In this document: positions 17,253-24,299 of the stretch, piece by piece | How positions within the stretch are numbered: position 1 is the stretch's first letter | Layout of the letters: every line of letters starts with the position of its first letter | NCBI GenBank assembly: GCA_025999315.1 | Contig: BNXD01000018.1 | Coordinates: 1 to 28,127, forward strand | DNA from: Bacteroidia bacterium | GTDB taxonomy: Bacteria > Bacteroidota > Bacteroidia > Bacteroidales > Rikenellaceae | DNA length: 28,127 nucleotides | Direction: 5' to 3' | Notes under the pieces: model-generated | What the model saw: the letters and a program-made list of their open reading frames with translations, nothing else | What the model was told of the DNA's origin: nothing | Databases searched by the model: none | Translations under genes and position numbers: made by a program

Positions 17253-17335
17253 CGAACGGGGTTCCGTTCAGGGTGACACGAAAAGGGTTCCGTTCAGGGT
17301 GACATGAAAAAAACTTCGTTCAAGGTGGCGTAAGA
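17235..17335. repeat. Tandem repeats of the palindrome's right end
   Basis: Three units of 26 bases (starting 17235, 17261 and 17287) carry GTTCCGyTCAGGGTGACAyG, and a fourth decayed unit begins near 17314. They copy the end of the adjacent REP-like palindrome, so the repeat grew outwards by slippage or partial duplication. Confidence 0.75.
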
Positions 17336-17437
17336 TAAAATTGATGAGGCGATAAGGTGTTTATAATCAGATCCAAGCTTCAACTGTTAATTTACATTAG
17401 TTACAAATATCCGGCTTCGATATAATTTTCGACAGTT

Positions 17438-19813
17438 ATGAATAAGAGAATATTTATCCCGCTTGCGGCTCTTCTGGCGTTGACCTTCTCCTCGTGTTTG
17501 AAACAGGAGCTGGACGAGCGTGCCACGCCGCAGATCGAAGGCGAGTTGAGCGAGTTGCCGGTGTCGTTCGTGGTGGAGGATTTCCAGGGCGATGCCGAGC
17601 CTGTCGAGGCTGTCGAGGAGACCCGCGCCCCGCAGACGGGCATCAACGAGGGCGCTACGGTGACCGACGCGTGGCTGTTGCAGTTCGACGGAACGACCGA
17701 CGCCGCCAAACTCGTCGCTCCTCCCCAGTATCTTACGGGCACGGCTCTCACCCAGCCGGTGTCGTTACTCGAGGGGACGACCAACAACATCATCGTGGCC
17801 ATTGCCAACATGAGCAACGCCGGCTATCAATGGAAAATGACCCCCGGCGTAACGACATACGCCGATATGAAGGCCGCCGCCGCCACCGTCATGTACGAGA
17901 GCGAGAACTATCACCACAGCAGGCTCCTCCTGAGCGGCATCTGGACGGGGACGGTCAACTCTGCCGCCAACATCACCTTCCCGCTCAAACGCAACGATGC
18001 CAAGATATACTTCAGTATTGCCAACACCACCGGCTCGGGTCTGACCATCAGTTCGGTGCAGTTGTGCAACATCCCCACGCGCCTGGACCTGCTGGCCAAC
18101 GACATCACCATCGCGGCAAACACCGTCTATCCCGGCCTGGCCGGCAGCACGTACATAGACTATCCCGTGGAGACGGTTACGATAGCTCCGGGGGCCCTGC
18201 AAAACTTCGTGTGGTACACGCCCCAGAACAGACAGACGGGCACAGCGTCGGCCAACGCCGATCATAAACTGAAAAACCGCCTGGCCCGGCCCGGCGCGAC
18301 CTGTGTGAAGATCATCGCCAGCAACGCGGCAGGGGATAACTATGTCTACCGCTTCTACCTGGGCGCCAACATGACCAACGACTTCGACCTGCTGCCCAAT
18401 ACGCGCTACGTCACCAGAGTAACGCTCAACGGCCCGGGCGATCCGAACATCGACGAGAGGGTCACCAAAAACGACATCGTCGACACTTTCGGCAAGTCGG
18501 CCAACAGCTATATCATCAACCCGCCGGAATCCGCGGGCACCACGCGCACCTACCTGATCTATCCCAAACAGATCAACACGTTCTTCAACGTAGTCGACGG
18601 ATACGAACCCTCGGCGAACGCATATATCGGTTCGGTGGCGAACACTGACCCCCAACGCTGGACTGCCCGTGTGGTGTGGAGCGATCTGCAGGACAGCCCT
18701 GTCGTCTTTCACAACGCTTCGCCCACCATCGACATGACCAAGGTCAACGTGGTGATCGATCCGCAGCTCAGGGGCGAGGATATGGCGCTGAAGGTGGTCG
18801 TGCCGGCAGGTGTGCAGCCGATGAATTTCACCATCGGTTTCTTCGACAACAAGGACGGCAACCAGATACAGGACATCAACGAGCCCATCACCTGGTCGAT
18901 CCACTGCTGGGTAACGGACTACAACCCCGACGTGAAGGTGGTCGTCTCGCCTTCGCAGTATGTCTATGCCGCCAAGAATGGCGCCGTACACCGCTATGGA
19001 GGTACGCTGTGGACCTCTGGCATCTACGCGAATGCCGTGATCATGGACCGCAACCTGGGGTCTTTCAAGGTCAGAGAGTATATAAATCAGGCGATGAGAG
19101 GTCAGCTTTACTACCAGTTCGGTCGCAAGGATCCTTTCCCGGCCCTCTATTGTCCGCTCTATGTTCCCACTGCACCGGGCATAAGCGCAGGCGCCGTATC
19201 GATCGCCAAAACGCCCGGAGGCCCCGGAACGGGAGTCGGCATACAGAGCAGCCTTTCGGCGCCGCTGACATATTTCACCTCCATTAACAGCGCCACCAGG
19301 GATTGGGACGAGGAAGAGGAGATACCCTTGCGCATATGGAAGGACAAGTTGTTGAATGTAAACATTACAACCTCCACGGCCAAGAGCCTTTTCGATCCGT
19401 GTCCCTACGGGTGGCAGCTTCCCCACAACAACACGTGGGCCGATTTCACCGCAACCGGCAGCAATGCCTCGAGCGGAGAATACTTCGGCCCCAGCTCCAC
19501 GATGAATTCGGTTTCGCGCGGATTGACATGGACTAAGGACAACTATATAGGGTTGCGATACTTTCCCGGAACGGGGATGCCCGAAGCCGAGATATACTAT
19601 CCCGCCTCAGGTTTCATAGTCGCCCATGACGTAACAATTTTCAACATGAGCAACATACTCAATAACACATATTTGTGGTCGGGCCTTCCCAACAGCCAGA
19701 CTTTAGGCCGTTCCATAGTTGCAGGCTACTCGACCACCAGCATGGGCTCTGGCACTAACACATCAAGGGTACATGCCATGGCTGTCCGCTGTGTAAAGAT
19801 CGTGGCCAATTAG
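17438..19813 (+). CDS. Large pilus tip-type lipoprotein with FISUMP-like C-terminal domain, paralogue 1
   Basis: A 791-residue lipoprotein with lipobox TFSSC (Cys 20). The N-terminal half is pilin-like (DAWLLQFDGT, NNIIVAIANMS, SVQLCNIPTRLDLL, FVWYTPQNRQ) and resembles the DUF4906 proteins found in Bacteroidales fimbrial loci. A middle region has WVTDYNPD. The C-terminal third (about 536-790) has MDRNLG, YYQFGRKDPFP, KSLFDPCPYGWQLP (653), YPASG and AVRCVKI, the pattern of FISUMP domains, which adopt a C-type-lectin-like fold. Such proteins are candidate tip adhesins binding an unknown ligand. It is a paralogue of the next gene with the same domain order. The gap and repeats upstream may give it a separate promoter. 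Confidence 0.78.
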   Translation: MNKRIFIPLAALLALTFSSCLKQELDERATPQIEGELSELPVSFVVEDFQGDAEPVEAVEETRAPQTGINEGATVTDAWLLQFDGTTDAAKLVAPPQYLTGTALTQPVSLLEGTTNNIIVAIANMSNAGYQWKMTPGVTTYADMKAAAATVMYESENYHHSRLLLSGIWTGTVNSAANITFPLKRNDAKIYFSIANTTGSGLTISSVQLCNIPTRLDLLANDITIAANTVYPGLAGSTYIDYPVETVTIAPGALQNFVWYTPQNRQTGTASANADHKLKNRLARPGATCVKIIASNAAGDNYVYRFYLGANMTNDFDLLPNTRYVTRVTLNGPGDPNIDERVTKNDIVDTFGKSANSYIINPPESAGTTRTYLIYPKQINTFFNVVDGYEPSANAYIGSVANTDPQRWTARVVWSDLQDSPVVFHNASPTIDMTKVNVVIDPQLRGEDMALKVVVPAGVQPMNFTIGFFDNKDGNQIQDINEPITWSIHCWVTDYNPDVKVVVSPSQYVYAAKNGAVHRYGGTLWTSGIYANAVIMDRNLGSFKVREYINQAMRGQLYYQFGRKDPFPALYCPLYVPTAPGISAGAVSIAKTPGGPGTGVGIQSSLSAPLTYFTSINSATRDWDEEEEIPLRIWKDKLLNVNITTSTAKSLFDPCPYGWQLPHNNTWADFTATGSNASSGEYFGPSSTMNSVSRGLTWTKDNYIGLRYFPGTGMPEAEIYYPASGFIVAHDVTIFNMSNILNNTYLWSGLPNSQTLGRSIVAGYSTTSMGSGTNTSRVHAMAVRCVKIVAN

Positions 19814-19881
19814 GCGACAGAGAGTTTTGTGAAAATATCCATTCATGGTGTGTTAATACGCCATAGAAAATATCAATGGTT

Positions 19882-22341
19882 ATGAAAAGATACATATATG
19901 GTTTGGCGGCTCTGTCGCTCGTGGCGGCTTCGTGCGTCAAGACCGACCTGGATGAGACCTACGGCAATGGCAATTCGGGCCCGAGGTTCAAATATACCAT
20001 CGAGGACGACTGGAACGCCACGGCTTTCGAGTCGAGCGGCGAGACCCGCGCCTCGGGCATGAACAACGCCATGGAGCAGAAGGTGGACAATGTCTGGATA
20101 TTCCAGTTCAACGGCACTGCGGCTACGAGCACACTGATCGCACCGCCGACCTATCTGTCGGGGCTAGCCGTCAACAGCCCGCCTTTGGCCGACGGCGGCT
20201 CGACGCTGCAGCGTATCGTGGTCGTGGCCAACACCAACAATCCCAACTATCAGTGGAACGCTACCTCCGACCAGACCACCTACGACGAATTGATCAAAAA
20301 ATATACCACGATCGCCACCGAGGCCGACCTCTATGGCTCCGCGAATCTGATCATGGTGGGAGAGGCCGCCACGCTGACCAGCGCGTCGACCCTCAATATC
20401 CCCATGAAGCATGTCGTGGCCCGCGTGGAGTTGACGCTCACCTGCACTGCCGCCTCGAACATAAGTGTCGACGCGGTGCAGTTGTGCAACGTGCCCACCC
20501 GTCTGGACCTGTTCACGCCCATGAACACCTACCCGGCGCCCTATCCGGCATCGGGGGCGTGCACGTATGTCAATTATGATCCCTACAATGCCCCGCTCCC
20601 CAGTGGCTGGACCCAAGTGCTCTATTGGTACACTCCCCAGAACCAGCAGGGGACGGTGACCAACACCAACGTCAAGCTCAAGAACCTCTATGCCCCCAAA
20701 CAGGCTACCTATATCAAGATCCACGCCCGCAATGTTGCGGTAACGCCCAACGAGTCGGTGATCTATACCTTCTACCCGGGCGAGAACCTGACCAACAACT
20801 TCGACCTGAAGCCCAACGGCAACTACCAGATGACCATCACCATCAACGGCAAGAACGACGCGGTGATCGACAGTCGCATCGACGACCGGGGCGTGGTGAG
20901 TTTCCAGGACAAGATGGCCAACTGCTACATTCTAAACCCACCGGTGGCCGACGCGGTGGTCAACTATCGCATCTACCCCACGCAGGTCGATCTGTTCTGG
21001 GGCGAGCGCTACGAGAGCGTCCCGGCCAACGTGCTGGGCGAGAGCACTCCCTGGACGGCCGACGTGCTGTGGATGGACGAGCAGGACCTGGTCACCACGG
21101 CCGGTGGAGCCAACATCAGCCTGGCCAAGAGCACCGGTACGGGTGTGAACGACTACTTCACCGTCAGGGTGCCCAGGACGGCCAAGACGGGCAGTTTTGT
21201 GGTCTACGTCTACAAGACCGCCGACGGGACCAAGACGCCGCTCTGGTCGTGGCATCTGTGGGTGACCGACTACAACCCCGATCTGAGCAAACTCGTAGCC
21301 TCCAATACAAGATTTGTCTATCCGGTAGGTGGCGGAGATGTGCACCGCTATGACGGTTCTTACTGGAAGAGCAACACGTTCACTGCCCAATACAATGCCT
21401 ATAACGGCGGCGACATGTACAAGAACAGTTTCATGATGGACCGCAATCTCGGGCAGCGCGAGTCCTATCCCGTCAATGCGGTCTCCACCATCAGCGACAA
21501 CAACAAGGGGTACCTCTATTTTCAGTTTGGCCGCAAAGACCCATTCCCGGGCCAGGTCAACCTCTATGACCTCTCGGGGGCCATCCCCTATGCCCGTGCT
21601 TATCTTCCGAGTACGCCGGGTATGAATGATGGGGACTCGGGTACAGGTCTGGTCGAGGGTCGCTATGTTCAGGGAGGTCGCACAATGAATGTCGGTATTG
21701 CCGATGCGGTCAAACAGCCGCTGACGTTTATCTATACCACTGAGTACTATGACAACTGGGCCTCCAATTATGACATGCCCGTAGGGGAAAACAACACCGC
21801 CATCAATCCTATCGGCGCGGGCTCTAACTTCTGTCTCTGGCACGACAAGAATATACCCTTTGAATTCAGCAATTTTAGCGGTCCGATGAACTGGACGGTC
21901 TTTGGCAGTAAAAGTATCTACGACCCGTGCCCTTACGGGTGGAAGATACCGCCGGTTAACTACCCCGTCCTTGGTTTCTCTTACGGACAGAATGCGATAG
22001 CTCCCGACCGCGGGCTCGACTGGACCAGAGACGGCAAAACGGGATTGCGCTACTGGCCCCGCGTCAATGTGAACGGCACCTATCCGGTCGACGGACGGAT
22101 ATATTTCCCGGCTTCCGGCACGAGGAATGAGGGTAGCACGGCCGCTATGCTCAACGTTAATGCACACGTGAACCTCTACTCCGCCACCCCATGGAGATAC
22201 AACGGTGAATCCAATTATTATATGCCCAATGTGCTGCTGTGGGCACAGAGCACATCATTAAACATGTCTACCGGTAACGGGACCGGCACCTATACCTCGC
22301 GCGCTTCGGCTCGAACGATACGTTGCATATCCGAGCAGTGA
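19882..22341 (+). CDS. Large pilus tip-type lipoprotein with FISUMP-like C-terminal domain, paralogue 2
   Basis: An 819-residue lipoprotein; the ATG at 19882 is chosen over one at 19876 (MVMKR) for a standard signal peptide, with lipobox AASC (Cys 18). The domain order equals paralogue 1: FQFNGTAATS, IVVVANTNNPNYQW, VQLCNVPTRLDLF, YWYTPQNQQG, a central WVTDYNPD, then MDRNLG (519), YFQFGRKDPFP, SKSIYDPCPYGWKIP (681), YFPASG and TIRCISEQ. It is probably a tandem duplicate that has diverged most in loops. The likely location is the pilus tip on the cell surface; the ligand is unknown. Bases 20650-20776 recur exactly, inverted, at the window end. A terminator follows at 22531. Confidence 0.78.
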   Translation: MKRYIYGLAALSLVAASCVKTDLDETYGNGNSGPRFKYTIEDDWNATAFESSGETRASGMNNAMEQKVDNVWIFQFNGTAATSTLIAPPTYLSGLAVNSPPLADGGSTLQRIVVVANTNNPNYQWNATSDQTTYDELIKKYTTIATEADLYGSANLIMVGEAATLTSASTLNIPMKHVVARVELTLTCTAASNISVDAVQLCNVPTRLDLFTPMNTYPAPYPASGACTYVNYDPYNAPLPSGWTQVLYWYTPQNQQGTVTNTNVKLKNLYAPKQATYIKIHARNVAVTPNESVIYTFYPGENLTNNFDLKPNGNYQMTITINGKNDAVIDSRIDDRGVVSFQDKMANCYILNPPVADAVVNYRIYPTQVDLFWGERYESVPANVLGESTPWTADVLWMDEQDLVTTAGGANISLAKSTGTGVNDYFTVRVPRTAKTGSFVVYVYKTADGTKTPLWSWHLWVTDYNPDLSKLVASNTRFVYPVGGGDVHRYDGSYWKSNTFTAQYNAYNGGDMYKNSFMMDRNLGQRESYPVNAVSTISDNNKGYLYFQFGRKDPFPGQVNLYDLSGAIPYARAYLPSTPGMNDGDSGTGLVEGRYVQGGRTMNVGIADAVKQPLTFIYTTEYYDNWASNYDMPVGENNTAINPIGAGSNFCLWHDKNIPFEFSNFSGPMNWTVFGSKSIYDPCPYGWKIPPVNYPVLGFSYGQNAIAPDRGLDWTRDGKTGLRYWPRVNVNGTYPVDGRIYFPASGTRNEGSTAAMLNVNAHVNLYSATPWRYNGESNYYMPNVLLWAQSTSLNMSTGNGTGTYTSRASARTIRCISEQ

Positions 22342-22370
22342 TCCGCGGCCGGGTGCGCAGTGCGTGGTGT

Positions 22371-22499
22371 GGGCGCCGGGTGTCCGTGAAGGGCGCCGGT
22401 GAAGTGAGGGTGCGGGCGCCGGGTGTCCGTGAAGGGCGCCGGTGAAGTGAGGGTGCGAGCGCCGGGTGTCCGTGAAGGGCGCCGGTGAAGTGAGGGATA
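22371..22499. repeat. Tandem repeat, 3 x 43 bp
   Basis: Three nearly identical 43-base units (starts 22371, 22414, 22457) begin GGGCGCCGGGTGTCCGTGAA and contain a second GGGCGCCGG. Differences are a single base in unit 3 and its last bases. It lies just after the second tip gene stop and before the terminator. The repeated HGH/TSPAPFT peptides on the minus strand are not a gene. Confidence 0.9.
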
Positions 22500-22530
22500 G
22501 AACAAATTTTTGACGTCATTATCCATTTTT

Positions 22531-22581
22531 GGGTCCGGCGCAATTCTGAGCGCTCAGAATTGCGCCGGATCCAAAATTTTT
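22531..22581 (+). terminator. Strong terminator of the pilus locus
   Basis: A perfect 18-bp stem TCCGGCGCAATTCTGAGC (22534-22551) pairs with 22552-22569 with no loop bases left over, so a few inner pairs must open. Flanking pairs extend it, and T runs lie on both sides (22525-22530 and 22576-22581), so it may act in both directions. Confidence 0.82.
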
Positions 22582-22732
22582 ATACGGCAGATGCCGCAAA
22601 ATGTGAGGATATTATCAAAAAAAGTTATAATTTTGTTTTATACGCCTCTAAATTTGTTTTGACCGCCTGTCCTGTCCGGCGCAAAAGACAATGAAACGAC
22701 AATGATCGACGTTTATATTTAGAACTTAGATA

Positions 22733-23137
22733 TACCCGTTGTGCATCTATAAAAGATTGATTTAAAAGCATTTTTTTCTGAGGAAGAAGTCTTGTCGTCG
22801 GCCCGCAGCCGGCGCTGGGCTGCTCTGTGGAGGTCAGACCCGATGCCGTAAGGCGAGGGCAAACTGACAAAGGATGGCAGCCCTCCGCCCCAGAAGCGCC
22901 CCAGAAGCGCCCAGAAGTACAGAATGTGGCTGCGGCTGTGCGCGAGTGTGTGGCGAGTGTGCGGATGTGTGAGCCGCGATGACAATACTTCTCATATTAG
23001 ATTCATCTTGCAGTTTTGCCTGCCAAAACTGCCGACTCCCTCGCCCGGCAGCGGCTTTAGCCGCTGGGGGGGGGGCGGGCGGGGAGTCGAAAAACAGGCA
23101 GCGTTCTTGCTTTGACCTTAAGTTTGTCCGTTGTCAA
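22733..23137. repeat. Dispersed ~400 bp repeat, copy 1
   Basis: Homologous along its length to 27565-27988, in the same orientation. Shared words include GACCCGATGCCGTAAGGCGA, GCAGCCCTCCGCCC, GTGGCTGCGGCTGTGCGCG, AAAACTGCCGACTCCCTCGC, AGCGGCTTTAGCCGCTGGGG and CTTAAGTTTGTCCGTTGTC. It holds a G-rich hairpin (AGCGGCT/AGCCGCT) at about 23051-23066. No long protein-coding frame is conserved between copies; insertions of different size break all frames. Confidence 0.8.
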
Positions 23138-23146
23138 AAGTCTTTT

Positions 23147-23965
23147 GAGACCGCTACGCGCGGAGCGGTTACTTTTTTATAAAAAGTAACCAAACGACGC
23201 CAAGCCGAGCGCCATCCGAGCTCGCTCGGTAATGGCCGAGGCGCGAAGGAGTAAGGCGAGCGTCTTTTTGCGAGCCAACAACTTCCGGCTGTTCGCCTCG
23301 GCTACTCGCCTGGAGAAAATTGAGCTACGACGCCAAACCTCTCCCCTTTAGCCCCTGCGGGTCTAACGGTCGGCGGACAAGTGGCGTCGCTTGACGCTCA
23401 ATTTTCTCCGCTCGCTTAACGCCTCGGCTCAATGCCGGGGATGCTTCGCCTCTTCGAGGCGATGGAGATCGAAAGAGTGTTCAAAAAGCGCGAAGCCCGG
23501 CCGCCATTGCGAGGAGGCGTAAAGCGGAGCGCGTCGAGAGTGAGGCGGTTGGGCCGCAGGCCCAAGCGAGCCGCTGTTCGAGGGCGTTAGGCGCGTAAGC
23601 GACTAAAAGCCCGAGTTCGGCGCAGCAGCCTCACGAATAGCGCCGAGGTTGCTTAGACTTCTCCGCCGAAGTTATTTGTGAGCTATTTTGGCCTCTGACA
23701 ACTTGCCGACGCGGAGCATAGCTCCCGCTATGCGACAAGGAGGCAAGGCAGGCAGAGGACGAAAGAGCCGCAAAGAACGAGAGTGGAGAAGTTTAAACAA
23801 CCTCAAAGTAGCCCCGCAGCACCGGCGGCGATTGTTGGCTCGCAAAAAGACGCTCGCCTTACTCCTTCGCGCCTCGGCCATTACCGAGCGAGCTCGGATG
23901 GCGCTCGGCTTGGCGTCGTTTGGTCCTTTTTATAAAAAAGTAACCGCCCCGCGCGTAGCGGACTC
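23147..23965. mobile_element. 819 bp non-coding element with 133-134 bp inverted arms
   Basis: The left arm 23147-23280 and right arm 23833-23965 are inverted copies with only about four differences. Each arm begins near GAGxCCGCTACGCGCGG and contains a hairpin (GGTTACTTTTT/AAAAAGTAACC near 23167-23191). The interior holds further palindromes: a perfect 14-bp pair GGAGAAAATTGAGC at 23312-23325 and 23396-23409 with inner CGACGCC/GGCGTCG, and GCATAGC/GCTATGC near 23716. No transposase-like frame is present. It could be a non-autonomous (MITE-like) element or a structured repeat; target-site duplications were not identified, so the mobile call is tentative. Confidence 0.5.
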
Positions 23966-24026
23966 AATAGGCATCAAAACATGAATCAAACTTGAGATTC
24001 ATGCACCAACAAAGCACAACAAAAGG

Positions 24027-24073
24027 ACGCTTTTAAACCAACCTCTTCAAAATGCACAACGGTTTTTGTTTAG
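24027..24073 (+). promoter_or_regulatory. Conserved motif upstream of the small-protein/LRR genes
   Basis: The block GCTTTTAAACCAACCTCTTC then AAAATGCACAACGG matches, in reverse, the edge of both ~400 bp repeats (22733-22775 and 27570-27614). It also resembles the ACCTCCTCAAAAGCGCA motif upstream of fecR. It ends 19 bases before the ATG at 24093. It may be a regulatory site or a repeat remnant. Confidence 0.4.
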
Positions 24074-24092
24074 ACATAAATCCCGAAAGAGT

Positions 24093-24245
24093 ATGAAAAT
24101 CACATTCAAAAACAGCGCTTGCTACCTCGCTCCACAGGTGGAGGTGGTCGAGGTTGCTTTAGAGGCGGGCTTTGCCCAGACCACCAACCCCAATCCCAAT
24201 GGTTATGCAGACGACATTGAACCTTGGGTAGAAGAGACCTGGTAG
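24093..24245 (+). CDS. Small 50-aa protein upstream of a surface lipoprotein
   Basis: The frame ATG 24093 to TAG 24245 encodes MKITFKNSACYLAPQVEVVE, then VALEAGFAQTTNPNPNGYAD, then DIEPWVEETW. It resembles the many short Bacteroidales proteins of the form MKK.Y.aPevevVeV..E.gfA.S with an acidic, Trp-rich tail, often found just upstream of surface-protein genes. It has no membrane helix; the AGFAQ could be a processing site. It lies 54 bases upstream of the LRR lipoprotein in the same direction and is likely cotranscribed. Its function is unknown: a secreted peptide or leader peptide are both possible. Confidence 0.6.
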   Translation: MKITFKNSACYLAPQVEVVEVALEAGFAQTTNPNPNGYADDIEPWVEETW

Positions 24246-24299
24246 CGACCGGGCGATCGAGCAAAGTACACGAGTTAAGAAAGCAAAGCCATAGGACTT

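Noticed and set aside
17421..17430. Promoter of the first tip gene (TAATTTTC)
   Set aside because: The last base of the -7 motif is wrong, no -33 TTTG lies at proper spacing, and it would leave almost no leader before the ATG.
22268..22543. Minus-strand frames with repeated HGHPA / TSPAPFT peptides
   Set aside because: Produced by the 3 x 43 bp tandem repeat; 43 is not a multiple of three, so the peptide changes frame from unit to unit.
23672..23984. Open frames in the inverted-arm element
   Set aside because: Very rich in Arg/Ala, overlapping on both strands within palindromic DNA, with no resemblance to transposases.
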